Below, piece after piece: positions 42,674 through 51,602 of a stretch of 64,000 nt of DNA. The first letter of the stretch is position 1. Each line of letters starts with the position of its first letter. The notes under the pieces are model-generated. The model was not told where the DNA came from, ran no database searches, and worked only from the letters and a program-made list of their open reading frames with translations. Source of the stretch: Streptomyces sp. TRM68367 (GTDB lineage: Bacteria > Actinomycetota > Actinomycetes > Streptomycetales > Streptomycetaceae); contig NZ_JACTVI010000038.1 of NCBI RefSeq assembly GCF_014495685.1, positions 1-64,000 of the forward strand, given 5' to 3'. Made by a program: the position numbers and the translations under genes.

Positions 42674-43654
42674 CTAGGGCGCGACCAGCAGCACCTTCCC
42701 CACGTGACCGCTCTCCTCCACCAGCCGGTGGGCGGCGGGCGCGTCCGGCATCGGGAGTTCGCGGTCGACGACCGGGCGGATGTGCCCGGCGTCGAGCAGC
42801 GGCCAGACGTGTTCGCGTACGGCCGCGACGATGGCCGCCTTCTCGTCCAGCGGGCGGGCACGCAGCGAGGTCGCGCTGATCGCGGCGCGCTTGCTGAGGA
42901 GCGCGCCGATGTTCAGCTCGCCCTTGACGCCGCCCTGCATACCGATGATCGCGAGGCGGCCGTTGACGGCGAGGGCCTTGACGTTGCGGTCCAGGTACTT
43001 GGCGCCCATGTTGTCGAGGATGACATCGGCGCCGGCTCCGTCCGTGGCCGTGCGGATCTCCTCGACGAAGTCCTGCTCGCGGTAGTTGACCAGGATGTCG
43101 GCGCCCAGCCCGGCGCAGTGCTCCAGCTTCTCCCTGGTGCCCGCGGTGACGGCGACCTTCGCGCCGACGGCCTTGGCGAGCTGGATCGCCATCGTGCCGA
43201 TGCCGCTGGAGCCGCCGTGCACGAGGAGGGTCTCGCCGGCGCGGAGGTGGGCGATCATGAAGACGTTGGACCAGACCGTGCAGACGACCTCCGGCAGGGC
43301 CGCCGCCTGCTTGAGTCCGACCCCCTTGGGGAGGGGCAGCAGCTGGCCGGCGGGGACGGCGACCTTCTCGGCGTAGCCGCCGCCGGAGAGCAGCGCGCAC
43401 ACCTCGTCGCCGACGGCCCAGCCGGACGCGCCGGGGCCGAGCGCGGCGATCCGCCCCGAGCACTCCAGGCCTGGGTACGGCGACGCACCGGGCGGCGGGT
43501 TGTAGAAGCCCTGCCGCTGAAGAATGTCGGCCCGGTTGACGGCACTGGCCACCACCTCGACCAGCACCTCGCCCTCACCGGGCACCGGATCCGCCGCCTC
43601 GCCCCAGACCAGCGCCTCGGGCCCACCGGGTTCGGAAATCGTGATCGCATGCAT
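42674..43654 (-). CDS. NAD(P)H:quinone oxidoreductase (zinc-free MDR family)
   Basis: 326 aa from an ATG at 43654. Medium-chain reductase fold: N-terminal GroES-like part (GEVLVEVVASAVNRADILQR, QGFYNPPPGASPYPGLECSG) and a Rossmann domain with ETLLVHGGSSGIGTMAIQLA. The zinc-binding cysteines of alcohol dehydrogenases are absent. This fits QOR/PIG3-type reductases that move electrons from NADPH to quinones or enones. The substrate is open. It ends convergent to the preceding membrane-protein gene. Confidence 0.88.
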   Translation of the reverse strand: MHAITISEPGGPEALVWGEAADPVPGEGEVLVEVVASAVNRADILQRQGFYNPPPGASPYPGLECSGRIAALGPGASGWAVGDEVCALLSGGGYAEKVAVPAGQLLPLPKGVGLKQAAALPEVVCTVWSNVFMIAHLRAGETLLVHGGSSGIGTMAIQLAKAVGAKVAVTAGTREKLEHCAGLGADILVNYREQDFVEEIRTATDGAGADVILDNMGAKYLDRNVKALAVNGRLAIIGMQGGVKGELNIGALLSKRAAISATSLRARPLDEKAAIVAAVREHVWPLLDAGHIRPVVDRELPMPDAPAAHRLVEESGHVGKVLLVAP

Positions 43655-44005
43655 GAGGGGACGCTACCCGTCACTCCCGCACCGGATCCCGGCCCGTCGC
43701 CCCCACTCGCCCCCGCACCACTGCGAGGCCGCCCCGGCCCCGCCGTAAACCCCAGCCCGGTCCCCACCGATCCCCCACCGCTCGGAACGCGGCCACACGC
43801 CCCCGGCCTGCGCCTCGGTCCCCGGTCCCCGGTCCTCGGTCCTCGGTCCTCGGTCCCCGGTCCTCCGTCCCGAGCCTCGTCCGCCGGTCGGAACCCCCTC
43901 CGCCCTTGGTCCGGTCCTGGCAGAAATCCATATGCGGGACCGATGAGTTTGCGCGACCGTAAAAGTCTCCCCATGCGTAGCCCAAGCACGCGGAAGGACC
44001 CCAGC
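43655..44005. other. Intergenic region with tandem 7-mers before the ABC operon
   Basis: This 350-bp gap between the oxidoreductase and the ABC genes holds only the tandem repeat at 43816-43864 as distinct structure. GGAAGGA just before 44006 is the ribosome site. A promoter must lie near 43930-43970 (CATATGCGGGACCG), but no convincing pair is seen. Confidence 0.35.
43816..43864 (+). repeat. Seven tandem CGGTCC[C/T] units
   Basis: The 7-base unit CGGTCCC or CGGTCCT repeats seven times without gaps (49 bp). An eighth degenerate unit, CCGTCCC, follows. It lies 140 bp before the ABC operon start. Slippage would change the spacing, so copy number may vary between strains. Confidence 0.7.
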
Positions 44006-45022
44006 ATGAGCACGCATACGTCCGGCCTGGCGATCGAAACCGCGGACCTGGTGAAGACGTTCGGCGAGACACGGGCGGTCGACGGCGTGGACCTCGCGGT
44101 CCCGGCCGGCACGGTCTACGGCGTCCTCGGTCCGAACGGCGCCGGCAAGACCACGACCGTGAAGATGCTCGCCACCCTCCTGCGGCCCGACGGCGGTGAG
44201 GCACACGTCTTCGGCCACGACGTCGTGCGTGAGGCCGACGAGGTGCGCGGCCGCGTGAGCCTCACCGGGCAGTACGCGTCCGTGGACGAGGACCTCACCG
44301 GCACCGAGAACCTCGTCCTGCTGGCCCGGCTCCTCGGTCACCACAAGAAGACCGCCCGCGACCGCGCCGCCCAGCTCCTGGAGGCCTTCGGGCTCACGGA
44401 CGCGGCCGCGAAGCAGGTCAAGCACTACTCCGGCGGCATGCGGCGCCGTATCGACATCGCCGCGTCCATCCTCAACACACCCGATCTTCTCTTCCTCGAC
44501 GAGCCGACAACCGGCCTCGATCCGCGCAGCCGCAACCAGGTGTGGGACATCGTGCGCGCGGTCGTCGGGCAGGGCACGACCGTGCTGCTGACCACACAGT
44601 ACCTGGACGAGGCCGACCAGCTGGCCTCCCGGATCGCCGTCATCGACCGCGGCAAGGTGATCGCCGAGGGCACCAAGGGCGAGCTGAAGGCGTCCGTCGG
44701 CGCCGGTTCCGTACACCTGCGGCTGCGGGACGCGGAGCAGCGGCCGCTGGCGTCGGAGGTGCTGACCCGGGCGCTCGGCGCGGCCGTCCAGGCGGAGCCC
44801 GACCCGGTCGCGCTGACGGCCCGCCTCGGTACGGCGGCGAGCGACGACACCGCGGCCGAGCAGGCCGCCCGGGCGCTGACCGAGCTGTCCCGCGCTGGCG
44901 TCACCGTCGACAACTTCGCGCTGGGCCAGCCCAGCCTGGACGAGGTGTTCCTCGCCCTCACCGGACACGACACCCGCACCACCGACGACACCGACGACAC
45001 GAAGGACGAGGTGGCAGCATGA
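44006..45022 (+). CDS. Daunorubicin-resistance-type ABC exporter ATPase (DrrA-like)
   Basis: 338 aa from an ATG (44006) after GGAAGGA. Walker A is GPNGAGKTTTVKML, the signature is YSGGMRRRIDIAA, and Walker B is DLLFLDEPTTGLDPRS with the H-loop region LTTQYLDEADQLA. A DrrA-type C-terminal extension follows (VTVDNFALGQPSLDEVFLAL) with a charged TDDTDDTKDE tail. It powers the permease encoded by the next, overlapping gene. DrrA homologues export drugs or lipids, and the cargo is unknown here. Confidence 0.92.
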   Translation: MSTHTSGLAIETADLVKTFGETRAVDGVDLAVPAGTVYGVLGPNGAGKTTTVKMLATLLRPDGGEAHVFGHDVVREADEVRGRVSLTGQYASVDEDLTGTENLVLLARLLGHHKKTARDRAAQLLEAFGLTDAAAKQVKHYSGGMRRRIDIAASILNTPDLLFLDEPTTGLDPRSRNQVWDIVRAVVGQGTTVLLTTQYLDEADQLASRIAVIDRGKVIAEGTKGELKASVGAGSVHLRLRDAEQRPLASEVLTRALGAAVQAEPDPVALTARLGTAASDDTAAEQAARALTELSRAGVTVDNFALGQPSLDEVFLALTGHDTRTTDDTDDTKDEVAA

Positions 45023-45867
45023 GCACCGCGACGACCACCGAGAGCAGTGAACTCGCCCCGGTCAGCACCGACTCGCTCGCCGCGCTGCTCATCGCCAAGG
45101 AACGGCCGCCGCGGCCCAGCGCCTGGTCGGCCTCGCTGACCTTCGGCTGGCGGGCCATACTCAAGATCAAACACGTGCCGGAGCAGCTCTTCGACGTCAC
45201 GGCGTTCCCGATCATGATGGTGCTGATGTACACCTACCTGTTCGGCGGGGCGCTGGCCGGTTCGCCGCAGGAGTACATCCAGTTCCTGCTGCCGGGCATC
45301 CTGGTGATGTCGGTCGTGATGATCACGATGTACACCGGCGTCTCGGTCAACACCGACATCGAGAAGGGCGTCTTCGACCGGTTCCGCAGCCTGCCCATCT
45401 GGCGGCCGTCGACGATGGTCGGCTATCTGCTCGGCGACGCCCTGCGCTACACGATCGCGTCCGTCGTGATGCTCACGGTCGGCCTGATCCTCGGCTACCG
45501 GCCGGACGGCGGCGTGGTCGGCGTGGTCGCCGGCATCGCGCTGCTCGTCGTATTCTCGTTCGCCTTCTCGTGGATCTGGACGATGTTCGGGCTGCTGCTG
45601 CGCACCGAGAAGTCGGTGATGGGCGTCAGCATGATGTTCCTCTTCCCGCTCACCTTCCTGTCCAACATCTTCGTCGACCCGCGGACCATGCCCGGCTGGC
45701 TGCAGGCCTTCGTCCACAACAGCCCGGTCACCCACCTCTCGTCGGCCGTGCGCGACCTGATGGCGGGCGGCTGGCCGGCCGACCACATCGCCTGGTCCCT
45801 GGGCTGGGCAGGCCTGTTCGTGCTGGTCTTCGGGCCGGTCACCATGCGGCTCTACAACCGCAAGTAG
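45019..45867 (+). CDS. ABC-2 type permease (DrrB-like)
   Basis: 282 aa from an ATG (45019) within the drrA-like stop (ATGA). Six membrane helices, e.g. FPIMMVLMYTYLFGGALAGS, and the ABC-2 signature FLSNIFVDPRTMPGWLQAFV then NSPVTHLSSAVRDLMAGG. It forms the membrane half of the exporter with the preceding ATPase. It ends 30 bp before the convergent K+-channel gene. Confidence 0.92.
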   Translation: MSTATTTESSELAPVSTDSLAALLIAKERPPRPSAWSASLTFGWRAILKIKHVPEQLFDVTAFPIMMVLMYTYLFGGALAGSPQEYIQFLLPGILVMSVVMITMYTGVSVNTDIEKGVFDRFRSLPIWRPSTMVGYLLGDALRYTIASVVMLTVGLILGYRPDGGVVGVVAGIALLVVFSFAFSWIWTMFGLLLRTEKSVMGVSMMFLFPLTFLSNIFVDPRTMPGWLQAFVHNSPVTHLSSAVRDLMAGGWPADHIAWSLGWAGLFVLVFGPVTMRLYNRK

Positions 45868-45897
45868 GGCAACGGCAAGCAGGACACGTCCCGGCGG

Positions 45898-46995
45898 TCA
45901 GGCGCGGGGGAGCGGGCGGATGTCGGGCGCGACCTGCGTGCCCGGCGTCACCCGCACGATCGTGATGAGCCGGTCCGTCAGCCCAAGCGTGCCGACGGCC
46001 GGATCGTCGTATCCGAGCACCCGGTGCCCTCGTACGACGCTCACCACCAGATCGTCCACCTCGCGCGGCGTCCGTCCCACCTCGGCCTTGATGACCGGCC
46101 GTTCGACGATGTCGAGCCCGCTGCCCTGCTGGATCAGGTCCTCCATCACCATGCCGGCCGAGGGGCTGAGCACGGACAGGCCGAGCAGCCGGCCGGCCGC
46201 GCTGGCGCTGGTGATCACGGCGTCGGCGCCGGACTGCTTCAGCAGCGGCGCGTTCTCCTCCTCCCGCACCGCCGCCACGATCTTGGCGCCGCGGTTCATC
46301 TGCCGCGCCGTCAGCGTCACGAGCACGGCCGTGTCGTCGCGCTGGGTCGCGATGATGATCTGCCGCGCCTTGTGCACCTCGGCCCGCTTCAGGACGTCGC
46401 TGCGCGTCGCGTCCCCTATGACGCCGGCGAACCCGTCCGCCGTCGCGGCGTCGATCACCCTGGAGCTGGGATCGACCACGATGACCTGTTCTTTCTTCAG
46501 CCCCGTCGCACAGACGGTCTGTATCGCCGAGCGTCCCTTCGTGCCGAAGCCGACGACGACGGTGTGATCACGCAACGTGGACCTCCATCGGGTCAGTCGC
46601 CATTCCTCTCGGGTGCGCTCCGTGAGGGCCTCCAGCGTGGTGCCGACCAGGATGATCAGGAACAGCACGCGCAGGGGCGTGATGACGAAGATGTTGGTGA
46701 GCCGGGCAGCGTCACTGATCGGTGCGATGTCGCCGTATCCGGTGGTGGAGAGGGTGACGGTCGCGTAGTAGAAGGAGTCGAGCAGATCGACGGGGCCGTC
46801 GGAGCTGTCCGTGTAGCCGTCCCGGTCGACATAGACGATCAGTGCCGTCGCCACGAGGACCACCAAGGCGATGGACAGCCGTTTGGCGACCTGGCGGAAC
46901 GGATGCTCCACCACCTTCCTCGGGAGTTTCACCCGATGGGTGACGAGATGTTCGTCCGCCTGGCGGGCGATCACGTCCTGGCCCGGAAGTTTCAC
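45898..46995 (-). CDS. Potassium channel with RCK/TrkA-N and TrkA-C domains
   Basis: 365 aa from a GTG (46995) that overlaps the moeA stop as GTGA; a GTG at 47004 is the alternative. Two membrane helices flank the filter TLSTTGYGDIAP. A cytosolic Rossmann RCK domain follows (HTVVVGFGTKGRSAIQTVCA) with the DPSSRVI and GDATRSDVL loops, then a TrkA-C domain (RPVIKAEVGRTPREVDD). This is a KtrA/MthK-like channel gated by nucleotide or ligand. The start codon and the moeA stop both lie inside a perfect parS site. Translation is likely coupled to moeA. Confidence 0.92.
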   Translation of the reverse strand: MKLPGQDVIARQADEHLVTHRVKLPRKVVEHPFRQVAKRLSIALVVLVATALIVYVDRDGYTDSSDGPVDLLDSFYYATVTLSTTGYGDIAPISDAARLTNIFVITPLRVLFLIILVGTTLEALTERTREEWRLTRWRSTLRDHTVVVGFGTKGRSAIQTVCATGLKKEQVIVVDPSSRVIDAATADGFAGVIGDATRSDVLKRAEVHKARQIIIATQRDDTAVLVTLTARQMNRGAKIVAAVREEENAPLLKQSGADAVITSASAAGRLLGLSVLSPSAGMVMEDLIQQGSGLDIVERPVIKAEVGRTPREVDDLVVSVVRGHRVLGYDDPAVGTLGLTDRLITIVRVTPGTQVAPDIRPLPRA

Positions 46996-47002
46996 GTGAA
47001 AC
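46989..47002. promoter_or_regulatory. parS: Perfect parS site
   Basis: GTTTCACGTGAAAC is an exact match to the Streptomyces ParB-binding consensus and fully palindromic. It covers the moeA stop and the K+-channel start. ParB binding here would help place the origin region during sporulation-specific segregation. It could also affect these two genes. Confidence 0.85.
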
Positions 47003-48437
47003 ACACCTCGATTCCCCCGGACGCCCAGGGCAGGTCGAGAAGTTCCGTCTCCTGTCCCGGCCGCGCGCCGCCCGGAGGCACGACGGCGAGGGCGTCGGCC
47101 GCCGCGATGCCGCGCAGCATGGCCGGACCGTTGTAGTGCAGCGGCGCGGCGCGGTCGCCGCGCAGGACGACGGGGATGAGCCGGGTGTCGTACGGGTGCC
47201 CATGCACGGCGTCCTGCAACGGCAGCGTGTACGGCTCCGGCGCCGGGCGCGCCGCGAGGGTGCGCAGCAGGGGCTCGGCGAGCGTGAGCAGGCCGGAGAC
47301 AGCCGCGAGGGGGTTGCCGGGCAGGCCGACGAGGTGCTGGTTCTCCTTGGTGCGGGCCAGCAGCATGGGGTGGCCGGGGCGCACCTTGACGCCGTCCACG
47401 AGGAGGTCGGCGCCGATGCGGCGCAGGGTGGGGTGGACGTGGTCGACGGGGCCGGAGGCGGTGCCGCCGGTGGTGACGATGACATCGGCGTCGGACGCGG
47501 TGATTGCCTTGTGCAGGGCTTCGTCGTCGTCGCGGATCCGGTGGACGCCGGTGACCTCCGCGCCGAGCGCCCGCAGCCAGGGCGGCAGCATCGGGCCGAG
47601 GGCGTCCCGGATCAGGCCGTCGTGCGGCAGGCCCGAGGTGAGCAGTTCGTCGCCGAGGATCAGGACCTCGGCGCGCGGGCGGGGGACGACGGTGAGGGCG
47701 TCGTACCCGGCGGCCGCCGCGAGGCCGAGCACGGCCGGGGTCACGAGGGTGCCTACGGCGAGCAGTTGGTCGCCGGTGCGGCACTCCTGGGCGCGGGGGC
47801 GGATGTCCTGGCCGTGCTGGAGCTCCCGGGTGGGGTGCAGGCGGCCCTTGTGGTCGGTGCGGCCGTGCTCGCTACGGATCACCGCGGTGGTGTCCGGGGG
47901 GATGCGGGCGCCGGTGGCGATGCGGACGGCCTCGCCGTCGGTGAGCGGCTCGTGCTCCGCGTGCCCGGCGAGCACGCCCTCGTCCCGTACGGCCCAGGGT
48001 CCGGGGCCGGCGACCGCCCAGCCGTCCATCGCGGAGGTGTCGAAGGAGGGCAGGTCGGTGAGGGCGGTGACGGGGGCGGCCAGGGTGTGGCCGAGGGCGG
48101 CGTCGAGGGACGCGGGGACAGGGGCGCGGCGGGCGGTCCGGCCCTGCCCCCGTCCGCCGGTGCGCGGGGCGCGCTCGGCGATGGTGCGGGCCTCGGGCCA
48201 GGGGGTGGCGCGGTGGTGGGTGCCGGACGGGCGGGGGGCGTCTCGGTGACGGCCGTCCTGTACGGGGGGCGCGGGTCGGTCGTCGACGGGGGCGTGTTCG
48301 TCGTCGGGGTTGCGGTCGTCGCCGGGCGGGCGGCCCTCGTCCTGGTTGCGGCCGGTGTCTTCGTTCACGAGGGCGAGCACCTCCTCGACGTCGAGGTCCT
48401 CGGCGTCCTCGTCGGTCCGGGTGCCGTGGGGGGTCAT
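46992..48437 (-). CDS. moeA: Molybdopterin molybdenumtransferase
   Basis: 481 aa from an ATG (48437) inside the stop of the mobA-like gene. MoeA signatures are present: LPSFDTSAMDGWAV with VAGP after it, ATGARIPPDTTAVIRSE, VIVTTGGTASGPVDHV (the usual G-G-x-S site reads GGTAS), and FGLPGNP-type VGLPGNPLAAVSG. The N-terminal about 100 residues are a charged, repetitive tail (DEDAEDLDVEEVLALVNEDT) not found in E. coli MoeA. The enzyme inserts molybdate into molybdopterin. With the mobA-like gene it makes a cofactor operon; the 3' end carries parS. Confidence 0.9.
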   Translation of the reverse strand: MTPHGTRTDEDAEDLDVEEVLALVNEDTGRNQDEGRPPGDDRNPDDEHAPVDDRPAPPVQDGRHRDAPRPSGTHHRATPWPEARTIAERAPRTGGRGQGRTARRAPVPASLDAALGHTLAAPVTALTDLPSFDTSAMDGWAVAGPGPWAVRDEGVLAGHAEHEPLTDGEAVRIATGARIPPDTTAVIRSEHGRTDHKGRLHPTRELQHGQDIRPRAQECRTGDQLLAVGTLVTPAVLGLAAAAGYDALTVVPRPRAEVLILGDELLTSGLPHDGLIRDALGPMLPPWLRALGAEVTGVHRIRDDDEALHKAITASDADVIVTTGGTASGPVDHVHPTLRRIGADLLVDGVKVRPGHPMLLARTKENQHLVGLPGNPLAAVSGLLTLAEPLLRTLAARPAPEPYTLPLQDAVHGHPYDTRLIPVVLRGDRAAPLHYNGPAMLRGIAAADALAVVPPGGARPGQETELLDLPWASGGIEVCFT

Positions 48438-49576
48438 GGGACGTCCGGGCGGGTGTCGGGGCGGGTGTCCGGGGTCGCGTCGGGCGCCACATCGGGCCGG
48501 ACACCGGGCAGACCGGCGGGGGGCCCGGTGTCCGCTGACTGGGAGTCCGCGGCTTCGGAGGCCGCCTCCTCCGCCCAACGCTGGGCGAGGGCCGCGGCCT
48601 TGCGGGCGGCCTCGGCGACGGCCTCGGGGCCTCCGCCGGCCCGTGCGGCCGCGTAGCCGACGAGGAAGGTGGTCAGCGGTGCCGCGGGCCTGGCCACCCC
48701 GTGGGCGGCGTCGCGGGCGAGGTCGAGCAGGACTGCGGTATCGACGTCGATGTCGATGCCCAGCTCGTCCTTGGCTGCGGAAATCCATTCATCCAACACG
48801 TGCCCATGCTCCCTGATACGTGCCCTGGCGGTGGCGATGTCGTCCCAGGTGTCGCAGTCGAACGATGCGACGGGGCCGGGGACCCGGGTGAGGTCGAGCG
48901 CGGTGGTGAGCCGGCGCAGGGGCAGCCCCGCGAGACTGCCGGTCGCGGCGCCGCTTCGGGGCGCCTGGTGGGTGGGTGCGGAGCCGGTAGGTGCGGTGTC
49001 GTCGGCAGGTTCGGTGCCGGTGTGCGGGGTGCTGCCGACGGGTGCGGTGCCGGTGCGCACGGAGCCGCCTGCGGATGCGGTGTCGGTGAGTGTGGCCAGC
49101 GTGCGGCGCAGGGCGGGTGCGCGGTACGCGGCCACGAGCGGCTGGTCGCGGCCGTCGGCGTCGGCGAGCAGCGCCCCGTCGGTGCCGCTCGCGCGCAGCG
49201 CGGTGAGCAACCGGCCGACGGTCCGCTCGTCGAGGAACGGCAGGTCGGCGGAGAGCACCAGGACGTGCTCGGCCGTGGTGTGCCGGAGCCCGGCGTCGAG
49301 CGCGGCGAGCGGTCCGCCGCCGGGCGGTTCCTCGCGCGCCCAGGTCACCGGCCGTGCCGTGGGCCTGGGGTCGGCGACGACAACGGTGGTACGTGCCCCG
49401 GCGCAGGCGGCCAGCACCCGGTCGAGCAGCGCGCGGCCGCCCACCCGCACGCCGGGCTTGTCCGCGCCGCCGAGCCGCCGCGCGGACCCGCCGGCGAGCA
49501 CGACGGCGTCGTAGGCACAGGCGTCGTCGTGGACGCAGACATCGCCGCGTCCGGCGGGGCGCTCGTTCGAGGTCAC
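48434..49576 (-). CDS. Molybdenum cofactor nucleotidyltransferase (MobA-like) fused to DUF6457
   Basis: 380 aa from a GTG at 49576. N-terminal nucleotidyltransferase about 20-245: AVVLAGGSARRLGGADKPGV with the metal Asp in LSADLPFLD. An inserted, repetitive loop (about 165-210, GSVRTGTAPVGSTPHTGTEP) follows. The C-terminal domain (about 255-340, LDEWISAAKDELGIDIDVDT, then AAPLTTFLVGYAAARAGG) is DUF6457, found in actinobacteria fused or next to MobA. It attaches GMP or another nucleotide to molybdopterin. Its stop overlaps the moeA start. Confidence 0.87.
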   Translation of the reverse strand: MTSNERPAGRGDVCVHDDACAYDAVVLAGGSARRLGGADKPGVRVGGRALLDRVLAACAGARTTVVVADPRPTARPVTWAREEPPGGGPLAALDAGLRHTTAEHVLVLSADLPFLDERTVGRLLTALRASGTDGALLADADGRDQPLVAAYRAPALRRTLATLTDTASAGGSVRTGTAPVGSTPHTGTEPADDTAPTGSAPTHQAPRSGAATGSLAGLPLRRLTTALDLTRVPGPVASFDCDTWDDIATARARIREHGHVLDEWISAAKDELGIDIDVDTAVLLDLARDAAHGVARPAAPLTTFLVGYAAARAGGGPEAVAEAARKAAALAQRWAEEAASEAADSQSADTGPPAGLPGVRPDVAPDATPDTRPDTRPDVP

Positions 49577-49631
49577 CCCACGAGTATGCGTGCCGCCGCG
49601 ATCAGGAGGGAACGCGGCGGCGGGTACGCGG

Positions 49632-51602
49632 TCACAACGTCCGCAGCAACACCGCCGGCTGCTCCACGCAGTCCGCCACGTACCGCAGGAAGCCGCCGGC
49701 CGTGCCGCCGTCGCAGACCCGGTGGTCGAAGGTGAGCGAGAGCTGGACGACCTGGCGCACGGCCAGCTCGCCCTCGTGCACCCACGGCTTGGGGACTATG
49801 CGGCCGACGCCGAGCATGGCGGCCTCGGGGTGGTTGATGATCGGCGTGGAGCCGTCGACGCCGAACACGCCGTAGTTGTTCAACGTGAAGGTGCCGCCGG
49901 TGAGTTCCGCGAGGGTGAGCCGGCCGGCCCGGGCCTCCTCGGTCAGGCGGGCGAACTCCGCGGTCAGCGACTCGGCGTCCCGCGCGTGCGCGTCCCGTAC
50001 GACGGGCACGACGAGCCCCCGGTCGGTCTGCGCGGCGAACCCGAGATGGACGTGGTCGAGCTGGACGACCTCCCGGGCTTCCATGTCGACCGTGGAGTTG
50101 AGCTCCGGGAAGCGGGCCAGGGCGGCGGTGCAGATCCGGGCCATCAGGGCGAGCAGGGCGATCTTCGGCCCGCCGGCGGCGTTCATCGCCGTCCGCGCCC
50201 GCATCAGCTCGGTCGCGTCCGCGTCCACCCAGCAGGTCGCGTCGGGGATCTCCCGACGACTGCGCGACAGCTTGTCGGCGACGGCACCGCGGACGCCCTT
50301 GAGGGCGGTGCGGATGCCGCCAGGAGTCGCGGGCGTGCCAGACGGGCCGGGGGTGGTGGGGATGCCGGTGGCGGTCCTTGTGACGCCGGGGGCTGTTGGG
50401 GCGCCAGGGGGCGTGGCGGGGGCGGCCGGGGCGCCGGGGGTCGCCGCCGGGGCGGCCTGGGGCGATGCGGGTTCGGCCGTCGGTGCCGCCACGCGCGCGT
50501 CCGGCTCGGCGGCGGGCTGAACCGTACGTCCCTGAAGGGCGGCGGCCCTCAGCGCGTACTCCACGTCCGCGCGCAGGATCAGCCCGTCGGGGCCGGAACC
50601 GGTCAGTTCCCGCAGGTCCAGCCCGTGCTCACGGGCGAGCCGCCGCACGAGGGGCGAGATCACCGGAACGGGCCCGTCACCGCGGTCCATGTCGGAGCGG
50701 GCCACGCCGACGGAGGTCTCGCCCTCACGCACGGCCCCGCTCGCACCGGCGGTGCCATTGGCCGCCGCGCCCTCTCGAGCCGCACCGACCGCCGACGCGC
50801 TCGCACCAGCGATGCCGTTCGCCGCCGCGCCCTCGGAGCCCGCATCCGCCGTCGACGCACTCGTACCGCCCGGGCCGTCCACAGCCGCACCGTCACGTGC
50901 CGGAGCCGCCGCCGACGTGCCCGCGCCAGCGGTGCCGTACCCAGCCGCGTCTCCAGGACCCGCGTCCGCCCCCCTCGTACTCGTACCGGCCGAGCCTTCC
51001 GCCGCGCCCTCGGGTGCCGCAGGCGACGACCCGATACCCGCCGAGGCGTCCACAGCCGCCGCCGTACCCACACCGGCCGAGCCGTCCGCAGCCGCGCTCT
51101 CGCCCACGGCGCCACCGGTCGGCCGCCCCTCGGCTGCCGTCCCACGGCGCCCCGGCGCGCCCTCCCCCGCCGTGCCGTTCGCAGGGGTGCCGGACGCTGG
51201 CGGCGAGGTCGGTCGTACCCTCCTGCGTCGTGACGGAGGCGCCGCGGTGCCGTAGCCCACGAGGACGTTGCCCGAGCCCTCGGTCGAGCGCGCGCCGGCG
51301 GCGGTGCCCGCGGGCGGGGTGCCGCCCGTGTTCTCGGGCCGGTCGCCGGGGGCCGGTTCGCCGACCGCCACCGTGATCAGCGGGGCGCCGACCGGCAGTT
51401 CCTGGCCCTCCTCGCCGAAGCGGGCGGTGACCACGCCGCTGTAGGGGCAGGGCACGTCGACCATCGCCTTGGCCGTCTCGACCTCGACGACGGGCTGGTC
51501 GACGGCGACCACATCGCCGACCTCGACCAGCCAGCGCACGATCTCCGCCTCGGTGAGCCCCTCACCGAGGTCGGGGAGCTTGAACTCCAGCACCTGTGCC
51601 AT
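49632..51602 (-). CDS. bkdC: Branched-chain 2-oxo acid dehydrogenase E2 (second copy, long linker)
   Basis: 656 aa from an ATG (51602) overlapping the E1 beta stop. Lipoyl domain about 5-80 with Lys in VETAKAMVDVPC. An E1/E3-binding domain comes much later (PLVRRLAREHGLDLRELTGS, about 320). The catalytic end is LSLTFDHRVCDGG. Between them lie about 200 residues of repeated Gly/Ala/Ser/Glu units (EGAAANGIAGASASAVGAAR and similar), far longer than the linker in the first copy. It is the final gene of the second bkd operon. Extra E2 length probably gives a more mobile arm; an expansion by repeat slippage is likely. Confidence 0.9.
   Translation of the reverse strand: MAQVLEFKLPDLGEGLTEAEIVRWLVEVGDVVAVDQPVVEVETAKAMVDVPCPYSGVVTARFGEEGQELPVGAPLITVAVGEPAPGDRPENTGGTPPAGTAAGARSTEGSGNVLVGYGTAAPPSRRRRVRPTSPPASGTPANGTAGEGAPGRRGTAAEGRPTGGAVGESAAADGSAGVGTAAAVDASAGIGSSPAAPEGAAEGSAGTSTRGADAGPGDAAGYGTAGAGTSAAAPARDGAAVDGPGGTSASTADAGSEGAAANGIAGASASAVGAAREGAAANGTAGASGAVREGETSVGVARSDMDRGDGPVPVISPLVRRLAREHGLDLRELTGSGPDGLILRADVEYALRAAALQGRTVQPAAEPDARVAAPTAEPASPQAAPAATPGAPAAPATPPGAPTAPGVTRTATGIPTTPGPSGTPATPGGIRTALKGVRGAVADKLSRSRREIPDATCWVDADATELMRARTAMNAAGGPKIALLALMARICTAALARFPELNSTVDMEAREVVQLDHVHLGFAAQTDRGLVVPVVRDAHARDAESLTAEFARLTEEARAGRLTLAELTGGTFTLNNYGVFGVDGSTPIINHPEAAMLGVGRIVPKPWVHEGELAVRQVVQLSLTFDHRVCDGGTAGGFLRYVADCVEQPAVLLRTL

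Noticed and set aside
43816..43864. Tandem 7-mers as a CRISPR array
   Set aside because: Units are 7 bp with no spacers and no cas genes nearby.
42125..45022. 965-codon frame running through the low-complexity gene, the oxidoreductase and the ABC ATPase
   Set aside because: Only the last 338 codons (from 44006, with a ribosome site) encode the ATPase. The upstream part is out of frame or antisense to other genes.
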